Part shown: positions 10,405-23,464 of the stretch, in pieces
Layout of the letters: every line of letters starts with the position of its first letter
Position numbering within the stretch: position 1 is the stretch's first letter
The notes under the pieces: model-generated
Databases searched by the model: none
The model's input: the letters and a program-made list of their open reading frames with translations, nothing else
Told to the model about the DNA's origin: nothing
Origin: Reticulitermes lucifugus
Taxonomy: Eukaryota > Arthropoda > Insecta > Blattodea > Rhinotermitidae
Reading direction: 5' to 3'
Assembly (NCBI GenBank): GCA_026260175.1
Contig: JAKCWW010000124.1
Coordinates: 25,477-89,476, forward strand
Length of the DNA: 64,000 nucleotides
Translations under genes and position numbers: made by a program

Positions 10405-12340
10405 ATTTTCGGGCTCAAGGTTGTCTGGATCTTATATCTCTCCCCTGCCTGATACATGCTTTGCCTATATCATCCTTGTTTATTTGAGCACCCAAATGAT
10501 ATTTAATGAGGTCCTTTTTGCGTAATTTGCTCCGATATCCTATCAATCCTGTAAAATATAAAATCACATTACTAGTTTAGTGCTACACTTCTCTCCTTAT
10601 CTTGAATATTAAGTAACTTAATGCCTTTATGTTCCGCACTCGAAGCCCTCTTTCCAGCGTCTCTTTGTTCTTTTACTCTTGGCTCTGTACGTTTATTTTA
10701 TTAATCCTGTGCTTTCTTTGGTCGTCGTCAAGTATACCTTTATCCATTTTATGTACGAGTGTATGATCTTTCCATTTTCCTGTTGTAATACCTTCAAATG
10801 CATTATCGACCTTCAGTTTCTCATGTACGCCAGTAACTTCGCCTGTCCTTTATTATTGCCATAATCAAAACATATTTATTTACGGCCCGTAACGTTTAAT
10901 TTCTGCCACTTACATTTTCGTCTATCCCTCCCACCCCTATTCAATTTTCATTGGCGTCATGTAGTCTAGCTCACGTTTTACATAATTCAGAATATATTTT
11001 CGTGGATAGTGTGTTATAGAAGTATCTGAAAACTATTTTGTATTGTCTTGACTAGAAATAAAAACGAGTAATAGAAAGTACACAGTATTTAATCCGTGAG
11101 AAAATAATTTATGTCTTGCGTGAGACTTTATGTAGTTAAATGCGAAGCCTCCCTTTTATTTTACTTAAGCGAAATGTTGGTTTGCAAGTATCTGACTGTG
11201 CTGCTGGCGTGTGAACGCGTGGGCCTTCAGCAAGGAACTGCGCGCGCCCTGACTGCTGTCTTATGTGCAGTGGCATGAGTTCTCTCATTCCACATTCCTT
11301 TCTCCAGCTCGGTTTTTCTTCTCCTTCGCTTTCTTATTCCTTTACACTGTCGTCCTTTTCTCCTCAATTATCTTAGAAATTTCTTCATTTCGGTAGAGCA
11401 ACCTTACATCCCCAGCAATTAGGCTACATGGCCTCCATTTCGCACATGCCGTGCCATTTCTCGAAATTATCTTGAGGAATAGGCCTAAGAACGTAAAGCC
11501 TGGAAGTTGTTCGCTCTCAGATTTCAAATTTTCTTCTTTTGGGTAAGAAAGTTATCATACACAACGAGAACTTAAACAGCGTTGTTTCGCGGTAAGACTA
11601 AATGTGGTGGAGGGAGCCGATTTTACATTTTGGCTGCTGCGTTTATACAGAATATTTGTTCTAAGCTGTGATAGGTGGGGCAAGAAATGAGCTGAGGACG
11701 TCAGACACAGATTTGTGCTAATAATGAACATAAGCCTACTCGGTGTAAGCTTGAGTAATTCATGACTCACTAGGAAATGTAGACATACGTATAGCTCAAG
11801 AGCTACAGCTCAGCTGTTGCGGCTCTTACACTCTGTATGCAGACCTGTTAACTTCTCGAGTTTCAAGATGACACGGCATGAAATTTCCTGGCGTTGAATC
11901 ATCTGAAAACTTTAAGAATGCCGAAAAAAATGATTCATTTTCTACATAATTTTTTTTGGATTTATCAAGTTATACTCGAGATGTGTCACAAATGTCTTCA
12001 TGTAATGTGTCCGTTAATATTTAGAATTTGCCAAAAATAAGGTTCTGCTGACAAACTGTAATAGAGTTTATATTTCAAGAAAATTTGTTAATGGTACTCG
12101 ATCTACTGACATGCCAAGATAACAGGCGAATTTTTACAACTTTTCATTGCGAAAGCTCCAAAAACGTAGAAACTACACTAGACGTCAGTAACGATGCAAA
12201 TGTAGAATTAAATGAAACAGGCTTCATTCTGTGTCACGTCACAAAAATTGAGACCGAAATCGTGATTTAAAATATCTTAAAATTTTGTGAAGAAATTGTG
12301 GAAAATTTATAGTAACACTTCATCATAAAAATTCGGAGTA
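10405..12340. other. No recognisable gene; spacer
   Basis: Mostly A+T-rich. A GC-richer patch at about 11205-11275 (GCGTGGGCCTTCAGCAAGG...) and a short self-complementary stretch near 11790-11825 have no assignable role. Confidence 0.4.
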
Positions 12341-12346
12341 TTACAT

Positions 12347-12365
12347 ATTTATTTATTTATTTATT
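12347..12365. repeat. (ATTT)n microsatellite
   Basis: About five ATTT units directly upstream of a SINE head. It may be the A+T-rich insertion site or a remnant tail of an older retroposon. Confidence 0.8.
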
Positions 12366-12383
12366 CCTTCTTTCTACTGGCGG

Positions 12384-12677
12384 CAGAAGTAGCGTAGACA
12401 GCACAACGTTTGGCTGCTGGTGGGACAACCGAGGAATTGTGGTTTGATTCCCATCAGGGATAAGCAATTTTTCTTTTCTCCGAAGAGTGCAGATCGGCTC
12501 TGCAGCCCACTCAGCCTCCTGTGCAATGGGTAGAGGAAGCTTTATTTCCGGGGTCCAGGGCCTGAAGCTGACCAATTATGTCCATCTAATACCGTGGTTA
12601 GTAATGAGGGGAGCTGTAACTTCACTCCCCCAGATGCCTTCATTTCGTGTACTGGGACATTTTTACCTTTACCTTAT
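12384..12677 (+). mobile_element. SINE family A, near full length
   Basis: The tRNA-like head has an A-box-like AGTAGCGTAGACAG and a B-box-like GGTTTGATTCC (near 12440). The family body follows in order: CTCAGCCTCCTGTGCAATGG (12508), a TGAAGCTGACC block (12563), CATCTAATACCGTGGTTAG, ATGCCTTCATTTCGTGTACTGGG, and a tail of TTTACC repeats ending near 12677. All these blocks recur in the copies at 24002, 32335 and 36440. No flanking duplication was confirmed. It is non-coding, so protein-like frames across it carry no meaning. Confidence 0.8.
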
Positions 12678-12914
12678 GTATGCTAGTTTTTCAAGAAGCA
12701 AAATATTGTTGTATAAACTTACTGCAAACTTGTAAATGTAAAATTGGGCTTCAGAGTTACTGCATGCATTAGGGGCACTCCAGACGTATGGTACTCTTTC
12801 TGTCGGCCGTAAGAATAACTTTTGTCATTTAATCGTAGTCGTTTCTTCAGAGATATAACAAGTCTTGTTTCCGCTCAGTCACCAGTTGTGACAGTTGCAG
12901 GTTTATATCTAACC

Positions 12915-13205
12915 CACTTAGGAATTCTACTTGAGAAACTAATAGTCGTGCAGGTGTTCGAGAAATTCCTCGCGTCTTAGGGAACCCGGCATTTCTTTTA
13001 TTGTTTTCGTAAGACCCCTCCAGTGGCACTTCTTGTGGACCACATGAATCCAGGCAACGCCCTTACAGTCTATTTTTAAGGTCCAGTTTAATAATATCCT
13101 CCAGTCTGTATGTAGGTATTTCAGGTGGTCTTTTCCATTCAGATTTCCTGATTAAAATTTTGTATTCCAATTTCATCTCCCCCATGAATAGGATTACACA
13201 TATGT
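12915..13205 (-). mobile_element. RTE-type LINE, 3' fragment
   Basis: On the minus strand reads K-I-L-I-R-K-S-E-W-K-R-P-P-E-I-P followed by L-E-D-I-I-K-L-D-L-K. This is the conserved V-G-K-P-E-G-K-R-P-L-G-R-P...E-D-N-I-K-M-D-L region. After a break the UTR end is visible at 12925-12990, including TACTTGAGAAACTAATAG on +. This is one of the better preserved C-termini in the window. Confidence 0.8.
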
Positions 13206-13209
13206 TGTT

Positions 13210-14160
13210 GAAGCACTTTACTGCCCCATGTTCCTGTTGTATAGTTAAAGTCATAACAAAATAATATTACAATTCGAAATTTTTTTAGTATAAAACACGT
13301 CAAAATATGTTACGTAGTCTAAGGCAAAGGAAAAACAAGCCATGCACTTGAGTGAAGGATTATTGACGAAAGTGCTATCGAGTGCTTCACTGGCTGACAA
13401 ATTCTAAGGCTTGTGACGTGAATTCTGTCTCAGCACCTATCACTTAAAAGTACGTGTAATAACGTGGCAACATTTACCACCACGACGGTAACCCGCACAC
13501 ATTGTCACTTTTGTTCAGTGAAATTCTCCTATACTTTTAACTGAGTGACTATTTTCATGTGAATTACCGATGTTTCAAAAATGTTATTTCACCTTTTGAA
13601 AATGTCTTGCATTTTGCGAATCGCTGGTATAGACACAGTGAAATTCATTGGCCTACATTCAGAACTCAAGAAACCAAATAACGCGAAGCAAATTAGCAGG
13701 TGAAGCGCAAAATATCGTGTCGTATCCCAAAACGTCACATAACGAGACAAAAATGGGTCCTTCCTGTTAAGTTCCGTATATAACTTGTGTGACCCCACGT
13801 CTCTCCCTCTTTTGTTTAAGCCTTGACATGACGTGCTTGGATCGTATGATGACGAAACTGAAAGCAGCATGCAAAATGGGCGCAACTGCTTTCGAACTTA
13901 GGGGCATCCAAAGTGACAGTTCCAATGAGAATGTAACAGAGCGCTGGTTGGTGTTAATTAGATTACAAACTGCTCTATAAACTGCAGGAAACAAAACTTG
14001 TACTTCCCAAAATCCGCCGATTTTCGCCATTAGGGAAGCAGATACGATGAAGATTTGACACAAAATAAAACGCTGTGAAATATTGCAGTAATACGGTTAT
14101 AATATTCTTATTGTGATTGATTGAGGGCCAAGTGCCTCACGATGTGGATTTTCCCTCACG
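13210..14160. other. No recognisable gene; spacer
   Basis: Overlapping frames of up to 98 codons on both strands at 13589-14063 look like chance: they conflict with each other and show no motif. Confidence 0.4.
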
Positions 14161-14164
14161 CTAA

Positions 14165-14345
14165 CTTCATGAAGAAATAAAAAAGGAGACAAACAGAAAG
14201 AAACAAGACGAGAAAAATAAAATCAAAGAATCATGAAACAAGAAAACTAAAGAAACATGCTTACAGACAAAAGAGATAGAATGATGTAAATGAAACGAGA
14301 TAGAAACAAAGATACAAATAAAGGAGAGGGAGGAAGATACGAACA
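14165..14345. repeat. Purine-rich simple-sequence tract (GAAA/ACAAA-like)
   Basis: Strongly A+G-biased on +, with imperfect AGAAA and ACAAA motifs. It makes a pyrimidine-only frame on the minus strand that is low complexity and not a gene. Confidence 0.6.
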
Positions 14346-14414
14346 AAGAATGAAACATAGTAAGCGGCTCTATCCTGGACCAGGTGAAAGCAGTCTAGAC
14401 TTTATTTCCCATCT

Positions 14415-14640
14415 CTCTACGTTCTATTTTTATCCTCGCATGTGCGCCTATTTCTCCCAACTGATTGCTTGACCACAATTTTATAGCCATTTCTCATTTC
14501 TCTTATGGAGGTAACATGTCCCGCACACGTAATCCTCCCTGATTTAATGAACCTAATAATGCGAGGTAAAGAGTCTAAATTAAGAAGCCCCGCAACTGTT
14601 TTATTTTCTCCATTGTACTGTGAAAGTGTCAGCAATACGT
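14415..14640 (-). mobile_element. RTE-type LINE, internal 3' fragment
   Basis: The minus-strand frame reads I-I-R-F-I-K-S-G-R-I-T-C-A-G-H-V-T-S, then R-N-G-Y-K-I-V-V and R-R-T-C-E-D-K. These are the I-K-S-R-R-L-R-W-A-G-H-V-A, R-N-A-Y-R-V-L-V and R-R-W-E-D-N-I blocks in order with about the expected spacing. The frame has no stop over about 70 codons. The very C-terminus and 3' UTR are missing, so this copy is cut at both ends. Confidence 0.8.
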
Positions 14641-14644
14641 GGTT

Positions 14645-16005
14645 TTATTCAGAACAAAATGCTATAAACTCATTGTAAATAAGTTCGGTAAGATCATACC
14701 TACTTTCATTCGGTTCTGTGATCCTTAGTGTGACGTGTTACTTCTGCTAGAGACACCCAGAAATCCCAAAATAATTTTGGCTTCAGACTTTGACTATCGT
14801 TATCCTAAAGACGATACGTGCGTGGTAGTGTCAACCGTCAGTGCTGCACATTTTGTTCTAAACGATAAATATTATTTAACTTGAGACCGTAGCCCTGTTT
14901 GTGTTATGGCTTATGCCTCCAGATATGGTAAATTTAGATATCGTAATTTAAAACTAAAGTGCCAAAAAGGCATGATATTCATTTTTAAACCCACAGAAAG
15001 GATGGGAATGAAAATCAACAGCGGACCGACAACTTAAAATGGAATAAGGCTGATCTGAATATGCAAATCTTTATGTATGGAGCAGGAAACACGGATGAAT
15101 CTTATATTGGAGGCTTTAAAAGATAATTAAAGAAAAGCCGATATCTTGAGTTACTCAGAACTCTAGCTGTCAAGCCCCTTTGCAACCTAGAAAATTCAGT
15201 GTCTATAATGCGCTTAATTCTACAACCACATTTTCCGCAAGCCCCATACGCGCTTCTTTTGAACACTGTCAACTATAACCTGCTATAAATGAGTCTGCTG
15301 CAGGATGTTCCTTCAAAATCTATAGGCCTAATTACTCAGATGATCAAGAAATTCACAGTTTTTAAAGGTTCGTTGCCATATTCACAACAGCCTGCCAATA
15401 AATTGTATTTCTTTAACACTATTTTTGTATTTTCCTGACGTACCCCTAAAACTTCCGCGTGTGCTCTTTGCTTGATATTTCCTAAATTAATTATTTTGTG
15501 CATTCTAAAACTTTCCGCATGCCTGGTGTAGGTCCTACCTATATTACCTTTCTTGAAGTATTAGGTTAAGAGTACACATGGTACACTTCCATCCTTCTGT
15601 CGCATCCAGTTACATTCGTACATTCTTCTCAGCCCTTTGTTATCGGACACCCTCGTTATACAATACATTCTTCCGTTAAAGGAAAGATCAAGTTTCATAC
15701 CTACATACTCAGGCCTATAAAACAGGAACAATTAGATAAAACTTTTTGGATTTTAATATTCTTATTTCTATGAACACCACGGAAGAATAAAAGAGCCCGC
15801 ATTGAATGATACAGTTTATTTTATTAAACAATAACTAATCGACTGCTGTAAAGGCAACATTTATCAAACTTGTTCTCTTCTTTTATTACTTCACTTAGGA
15901 AGAAGAGGGTCGTCTCATAAAAACAAGAGTTGCCTAGATGTGACTATTACTTGCTTTACTAAGTCTTGTCTCTCCATCTCTACGTTTATCGTAACGCGCT
16001 TCTTG
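14645..16005. other. No recognisable gene; spacer
   Basis: Nothing recognised. Frames are all short. Confidence 0.4.
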
Positions 16006-16008
16006 GTG

Positions 16009-16040
16009 TTTCTTTCTTTCTTTCTTTTTTTCTATCTTTC
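16009..16040. repeat. (TTTC)n microsatellite
   Basis: About four perfect TTTC units, then an interrupted T-rich continuation. Confidence 0.8.
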
Positions 16041-19000
16041 GCGGGGGCTAATCCAGCCTAAGAAATTTCATTTAATTATGTTTAATAAATTGTGAGGAAT
16101 AACTGTTGTTTACAGAACAATTATAAAAATTACTAATTATAAAAATAATGCATTTTCAAACTAAAATGGTTAATATTGACTTCGCTATAGATATTATTTA
16201 CATAGGGGCTTTTTGCTGACGCACTACTGCTGTAATCGTATTTTATAAAGATAAGATTGGTCTACGTTGAAGTAAGGGAATAGTGAAGAAGTGGTAGTAG
16301 TCCCTGGAACGAAAAAATAATCATCTGCAAATTGCAAATGTTTTTATTAAAAAGTGCAAAGAACAGGGACGTTTTGATGCTCAGTACTGCCCGTGGCTGC
16401 TACGTCTAAACGTATCAGGGGGTCTCACAACGTGCGCCTGTCTTGCGCACAACATCGTGAGATTGCCACTTCACACAATATTTATCCTGAGAGGAGGCTG
16501 CAGGAAGCAAAGCAGACATTCTGTGTTTATAATAACAGATTGCTAGCCCACAGCGGTCCGCGTGCCAAAACATATGGATCCAAGGGGCCATTATAACATC
16601 ACACATAGTTTACTAAAAGGGGAGAGGCCACTCAATATGACATCAAAAGAACATCAAAACAATAGTTTATGCTGCCATCTTTCCGGTATATTCCCCATGC
16701 TTGTGTTCTTACAAAGTATTAAGAAAAATAATTTAGTTATGGCACGGTAGGTGGATAGTAACGTGTAGGAGGCAAGTACTGTCCTATTATTTTGGTTTTC
16801 CTCAAACCTGAAGCTGCACAGTATGTCCCTCTGAAAACTTGCTATCGACGTATCGGTCTGATGGCGTCATAAAGAAGGCCACAATATGAACGCTGTCTTG
16901 TTGTATACGTAATGTGCCACGTTACGATACCATTTATCGATGTTTGCCCTGCTTTGAATCGCTAGTAGTTCTCTCTTTATGACAATAATTAGAGAATCAA
17001 CATCAGGGTAGGCTTTCTTTTTTCCAGCAGCGTCTGAAACAAGTTCGAATGCTGACTTGGCTGAACATGCTTACCCCCGCCTGCAAGCACGTTGGACTGT
17101 ATTTAAGTAGACAACACGCAACACTGCATTGGCAGAGAAGTTGCCGCAGCAACACGGCGAAATAAATCCAGGTACATTCCGTACCAGAGATATTTCCTGC
17201 TTCTTTTTCTGTTTCTGTCGTATTTTTCCTTTCTTTTATTTGCTTTTCTTCCCGTTTTTCTTCAATACTTTATTCCCTTCTGTCATTCTTCCTCTCTCTT
17301 ATTCATACTTCCTTTTAGTACTTCTTCACTTATTTTCCTCCTTTCTCGGGCATTTCTCCCTTGCTCATTACATTACCTTAGGGAAGGCACTAGAAATGAT
17401 GCTTCGCTTCCGCGCCTTGTCCATTTGAGCATGGTTGTCACCACTCCGTTTTTGCTAAAGTAGCAGATTTGAAGACTGGATTTGAATCGCACCGTCTCCA
17501 GTCGGTCTGGTAGGTGGACTCAATGAAGTTGATGCCGGGCTTAGTGTTCTTGCGGCGTTGGACTTCTCAGCTCTGCATGTGAGTGGGAGAAGAATGAATA
17601 TTGTGCAAATTAATTGTCCGCTGTGCCGGGAGACAGTGACATATATCCGAGCTTATGAAAAGGCTCGACAATCCTCTCCCACATATTGTACGCCCTCGTC
17701 TTCTTCCTGATCGCCATCATTTCAACAACAGCAGCAAGAAATTTCATTTCCCAAAGTTTCGTGAATGCTTTCCTAATGCAGTCCCTAATTAACATAAGAC
17801 TTCCCCAAGATTAGTGAACGTGCAAATTTATTACAAAGATCTTGTAGTTGCAATGCATTAGCTAAATAAATCAGCGACCACTCAGTCTGTCCAGAGTCTT
17901 ATAATTACTTTAAAGGAATTTCTCTGAAAGGTCACCGTCCTTTTCAGTCTAATCTCAAAGAATAATAATACCTGTTCATTTTGCAACTAAACAGTTGGGC
18001 TAATCAGAGCATTATTTGCTGCTTCACATCTAACAGTTTAAGTACTGCATAACGTGCTGACCAGTGTCAAAATTAGCAGTCTTTGCTCTTCATTTTGGCA
18101 ATAAGAATTTACTATAGGTTAAAGGATAAGAGAATAAAAGGATGTTCTTGGTTACCGAATATTCTAAATTACTGCACAGCAGAGACATCGATTTTCACGG
18201 CAGGGTTACATTCTTGCTTGCTATTGCTGGATCTCCCCAAGAGAGGAGCCACCAGTCAGCCTTAATTGCAACAAGTATTTCTGCACCCTGGTTAACCTTC
18301 CAACCCCTCCCAACCCTTCGTCGTCTTTGTGGCTAACCGCAGAAATGTGGAGGATTTCTCTTCTCCCACCTTCGGCTGCTTTTCACGAAATCTTCAAGAA
18401 AGAGTGAAACAAAATCCTTAAAATTGAAACTCCACTGGGCAACGCGGAATTAAATTGTCTGTATGTATCTTCTTCGTGACTGATCTCGTTGCTTATGGGT
18501 ACAGTACCTGTATGCTGGCAAGGTATGTCCGTGTGGGAACTTAGTTAAGAAACCCACTGAAGAAGAAGTGTTGTGTGAAAAGAACAGTTTCAGACACTGT
18601 GTTACCTATATAGTAGACACAGCTACTGGCAGTGGCAATGTCATGAAAGGCATTGTAACATAATTTTTGCCCTGAACGCATGGCTGAAGTAGATCAGTAC
18701 CTTGAAGTATTTTCATTATGCACTTATAAACACCCAATACAGGTATGAAACTCACAGCATTAACCATTTCTCTATGCTGCTAACCAACCGACGATATTAG
18801 ACTAGAACCGCTATGTCAGCGCGTAGCTTTGTCTTACGACTCACACAATATTATATGAGATTTAAGGTTTAAGGGCTGTGGAGGTTTACATATGTGATTG
18901 TGTGTTATGACAGAATGCAGTCTCGTAGCTAGAGGTCAGTGTTTCCATGCAATATGCTGGCTTCTATAAGAGCGATAGGTTGCTCTTAAATGTTGGTAAC

Positions 19001-21275
19001 CACCTACCAGACGACACCATGTCACAACATGTAATACGACAATATCAAGCAATGTTTAATTTTATTTTGTTGGAACTTCCATACCAGTTATTGTGAAAAC
19101 AAATATCTGGCAAGGAACGTGTGACACAAATTTACGTAAATGAAATAAAAATCAGGAACCTTTTAGCTGTTTACCTAAAATAGAGTATCTGTTTACATTT
19201 ACGAAAATAAATTTGAATGCTATGTTCTTAATCGGTCTAATTTGGCATGACATAATTCTCGGTTCTCAGTTACAAGGCTTATGATTCCATTCTAAATTTG
19301 ACAATCGAATAAACAGTTACTATACAACTAACACCTACAGAACGGAGTCAAAAGGAATCACATGTTGCGAGGAATAGCTGATCCTCACTTGTTGAGGATC
19401 AGGATTTTGAGTCATACATAAATATTTCATGTCACGTCATGGGAACACGGATCTCAACTCTCTATTCTACATGATAGCGTGCAGTATCCAGCAGTACTGT
19501 CCAGTATCTCCCTCTTTGTCAATACACACTGGTGCTCCCAGTGCGGCATGGATTATTTAGAGCTCGTAATGGTCTCCTGCAAAATCTTGTGCAGCTCTGT
19601 TCTTTATCTCTGTCCCTCTTGCTGTGCTGTGTCCATCTTCATCTTGTTGTCCTCGTCCCGGAGGGTAGCACATCTGCGAATCCTCAGCTTCCGAGCAGTA
19701 GGCCCCAAGCCAACGAAAGAATTGAACTAAGAAAGAAAGTTTTTTCTATAGTTGGATTGTGAGTGAAGTTCTTCGATAAAGTTAGTGGACACCGGGCGCG
19801 CACACACGGTGGATGAAAGTATTGACGGCCTGCACATATAGGCTACTGACCACTCTAGCTGAGGGGGTGGGGCGCCCAACAAGGATTAGATGCGAGTAAA
19901 AATAGGGGAGAAAACTTGGTGTTAGGGTTAAAGGAGAAAGAGAGACAAAGAGAAAGAGATTTTGAGAAGAGAAGAAGTAAGTAGACAGGAGGTAGAGACG
20001 CTTGAAGGAACATTTCGTGTTTTCCTCGCCTGCTTTTCTCCGTCTCGGTCTAGCATATACATGTATTGGGAGAGTTGCGCATTTCATCTGTAGCCTTTTC
20101 TCTCTGCATGATGTTCCCGGGAGCTACGCGGCCAAATGGAAAGCCCTGGCACGGTCCAGAGGCTGTTATCGACGAGATGGTCAAGGGACGTGCCTAAGGG
20201 GGCAGTAGGGGATGGCAGAGTAGACTGACCACTCTGTCTTCTCTCTATAGCTCCTGCTGCTGGCTAGTGGGTGGAGAAGCAAATAGAAAGATAGAATCTG
20301 CCATCTTGAAAAGTACTATTTCTTAGTATAGTCTGTTCTTCTAGTGATGAACAAGAGTAATGAGTAACAGTGTAGATTATAGGAAAGCCAAATTGTAACA
20401 CGACACCAACGAAATGTGTTCCATTTAGCTGATTATAATCCTTTAAAATTCGTCACTTTGTTGAAAATTATACTTCTAGTATATGATTCAATTAATGTTT
20501 GATATTTAGTTTTCAACCAGTTTGTTCATACATTAGATAATTTCCTTATTTGGAATAACTATTGAATCGAAAACTTTCGCACTGTAGGACATTACGAATG
20601 ACAATTCTACCCAGGATACTACAGAATATGGTAGGCTTATAATCCCATTTGGTTGATTTAAGATTAAATGAAATATATTCCGTGTTAGGTTCAGTGGGAC
20701 TAGGTTGTGTTTAAATTCTGTTTATGTATTTTGTGTTTTTTCATTTAATCATGTATTGAAAGTTTTTTCTTTTAAATTGTTTGTTTTGCTGCTGTATGTA
20801 ACAATGATACCTATGTTACGTTATTTAGCTCTGATTTCTTGAATAATATGTCCTTTGTAGCAATATCGATGAACTGAGTTTAGCTTCACATACAGTACGG
20901 CATGTATTTGAGTGACGGGAACAAACATTATAAATTTATTTAAGAAAATTTAACGTAAATCGGTGTAGAAAGTTTACAGATGAATCATTCAAATTATCTG
21001 GACAGTCCTTCCTCATAGACATTCATTTTACGCTTTTTGAGCACTTGTTCTTTTAGTGAACTGGAAATCACTGCAAGCGATTAACACTTTAAGTGATGCG
21101 TCAACGCATCTTTGACTTAATTAAAAACAAGTAATACAGAGAATAACCAAACATAATGCCTGTAGCTGGAGAAATGAATTATTTCGTCATCCTGTGTTCA
21201 CGGGTAGGTAACGGAAGAAGTTCGCAAGAGACAAAATGCAGTGGGAAATCAGTAAATTCGCAAAGACTTAACTAT
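16041..21275. other. Long unannotated spacer
   Basis: No repeat family or exon could be supported over about 5 kb. It holds a pyrimidine tract at 17200-17350, a weak B-box-like GGATTTGAATC near 17479, and a minus-strand frame at 17610-17795 with charged and hydrophobic residues but no recognised motif. A GC-richer patch at 19790-20230 contains purine-rich sequence. If a host intron crosses the window this is a likely part of it, but nothing shows this directly. Confidence 0.35.
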
Positions 21276-21279
21276 GTAC

Positions 21280-21319
21280 CTTTTTTTGTCTGTGTGTGTG
21301 TATGTATGTATGTATGTAA
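21280..21319. repeat. TG/TATG microsatellite
   Basis: A TGTGTG run passes into about four TATG units, directly upstream of a LINE fragment. Confidence 0.8.
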
Positions 21320-21334
21320 GACACTTTTTGCCGC

Positions 21335-21790
21335 TCACGTTAAGAGAAAGCGTGATTTGAGGGTATTAGAAAACAGGTTGATATTTGGACCTAAGGCAGG
21401 CAGGGAATAACAGGAAGATCGGGAAATGTGCGTGATTTCTGAACACGTAAGTAGCAGTTCTCGTCACCTTCCTACTATTACGGTCACCAAATCAATAATT
21501 CTACAATTTCGTGGACATATAGTGTGGATGGCAGCTATTGTATTGCATATGCCTTATGGAAATTTATGGGGTAAACCGGAAGGGAGGAGATGACATTGGA
21601 GACCTAAGCCTGTATGAGAGGATAAGATTAAAATGGATTTCAAAAATATATTACGGTGATATAGAATGGTTTTGTATTTCACAGGATAAGGACAGTTACG
21701 GACTGTTATGAACACGCTGTTGAACCTTACAGGTCCATAAAAGAAATTTTCTTGACCAGCTGAACTAATTTAGCCTCTCAGAAAGGGTTT
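21335..21790 (+). mobile_element. RTE-type LINE, 3' fragment
   Basis: Opens with K-R-D-L-R-V-L-E-N-R-L-I-F-G-P-K-A-G (the L-R-V-F-E-N-R-V-L-R-K-I-F-G-P-K-R block). Then come L-Q-F-R-G-H-I-V-W-M (the R-W-A-G-H-V-A-R-M block), G-K-P-E-G-R-R near 21571 and E-D-K-I-K-M-D-F near 21618. It ends at the UTR motif AACCTTACAGGTCCATAAAAG (21723-21743). All C-terminal blocks are present in order with frameshifts and stops between them. At about 455 bases it is the longest plus-strand copy of the 3' end. Confidence 0.85.
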
Positions 21791-21794
21791 CACG

Positions 21795-22620
21795 ACATGT
21801 AACTCGATTTTGTATTTTACCCCCTCAAAACACTCACGTCTCCCCCCCCCCCAACAGCATTGTTGCCGAGCTGCATTTTCAAGACAGTAAAATGATTTGT
21901 ATTTGTAACTCAGTTATGCCGACACAATGCCACGTGCAACATCAGATGCTTTTTCTCTCCTGGCGGTTTGAAAGCTGAGATGTTCTGCTGTAACTGAGGT
22001 GTAGGAGAACGGATGGTTCATGCCCCTACGGGCTGTCTTGTTACTGCTGACCACTAACAATCTGTGTCTCTAACATATACCTTAAAATTTGTCTCCTGTG
22101 TTCCGTTGTGTCTTCCAAGTGTATGTCATATTCTCAAACGTCGCTTGAAATGCATTGCGCTTCTGTAATAGCCTACTTAGTAACCACACGGAATCTAACA
22201 AATTTTCTTGCATGTTTCATTTCACAGTACACTATAAAGGTGCGATGATTCTTCAACAAATATAACCTAACAGAATTACCTTCCTTTACTGTTAGGATGA
22301 TTAAATAAAAAAGCATTAGGTGGGTTAGACATGTAGCAAGATTTGCGTAAATGGCAAATACGTAAAAAAAGGTTTAGTTGCAAAACCTTAAGATGAAAGA
22401 AAACTATAGAAGTCCAGCGTGTATGGAAGCATATGCTAATAAGCTCGGTTTTAGAGAAATAGTGCGCGAAGTTGTTGATTGAGCTTGCTGGATTGTGTGA
22501 ATATTATGATAAATTCTCTGGTTCCGTAGTAGCAAATGTACACCTGAAAAATATGCAACTGTTAAAAAAGATTCTATAACTATCAAATTTTTCTAGATGG
22601 GGTCTCAACCATGATATTAA
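21795..22620. other. No recognisable gene; spacer
   Basis: Contains a C10-11 homopolymer at about 21841-21851. Otherwise unremarkable. Confidence 0.4.
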
Positions 22621-22627
22621 CATTTAT

Positions 22628-22742
22628 GTTATATGTCTGTCTGTCTATCTATCTGTCTGTCTGTATGTCTGTCTATCTATATGTCTGTCTATCTATTTGT
22701 CTATGTGTCTGTCTATTTATCTATGTGTCTGTCTGTCTACCC
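22628..22742. repeat. (TGTC)/(TATC) microsatellite
   Basis: About 115 bases of mixed TGTC, TATC and TGTA tetramers. The period is not a multiple of three, so the two overlapping open frames (22611-22811 and 22633-23046) begin in repeat-encoded C/L/S/V/Y peptides. They are artefacts of the repeat. Confidence 0.9.
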
Positions 22743-22744
22743 AT

Positions 22745-23460
22745 TGCTCGCAACACAAAAATATCCGCGTGTCGATATATTACGTGTAGTTACATGTCTT
22801 CAGTGCATTAGGAACGTAACAGCAGATTGTACTTCAAGTCCATACATGTGGAAATGTACGTTTAGTTTCAATCAAACGGAAACTGCAATGCCACAAAATG
22901 TGTTAAGCCACTGCAAACTATGTAATTTGCTGTTCTTGTGGCTGGTCGGAAATTTCCTGTACTGGGAATTGCAAGTGACATTGACGGGATTAGCCGCCAC
23001 CAAGTGGTACAAACAGTTGGTTTGTGGCGTTCTTCAATGGTTTTGAAGTTCTTGTCAAATTGTTTGTAGCAACCACTAGCAGGTTTACTATCAATTAAAC
23101 ACTTGATTCTCTAAAGAATGGTGAAATGGTGTAATTACCTACTTGTTTGCTATATATCTATTGTTGTCCTAAAGGAGTAACCAGCTTCTTTAAGGAAACT
23201 GAAAAGTTGAGTCTTTCACAGATTAAATTCCGAATCTAATCTACATCCAGATTATCAGCAATTATAATTTGATCATTATTTAGATTCCGAAAATATTATT
23301 AAGTCATTACTTATAATAATGAAATTGTAATAGCTGAGGGGCCAGAATTAAGTTAATAACAAAATAAATTTAAGTAAGCCTATTTAGAATTGTAACTTAG
23401 GCCCCATTATTTTGTATTTACGTAAAGAGTATTTTTCACCTTAAAAGAAAAATCCCAACA
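22745..23460. other. No recognisable gene; A+T-rich spacer
   Basis: The open frame from the microsatellite continues to 23046 but has no motif. The rest is A+T-rich (23220-23430). Confidence 0.4.
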
Positions 23461-23464
23461 GATG

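Noticed and set aside
14165-14360. Hydrophobic serine/phenylalanine-rich minus-strand frame as a membrane protein
   Set aside because: It is the translation of a low-complexity purine tract read on the opposite strand.
9190-15570. Interstitial TTAGG telomeric repeats
   Set aside because: Only isolated TTAGGTTAAG motifs occur (near 9195 and 15564). No tandem TTAGG run is present.
22611-23046. Cysteine/serine-rich open frames
   Set aside because: The cysteine-, leucine- and serine-rich half is encoded by the TGTC/TATC microsatellite.
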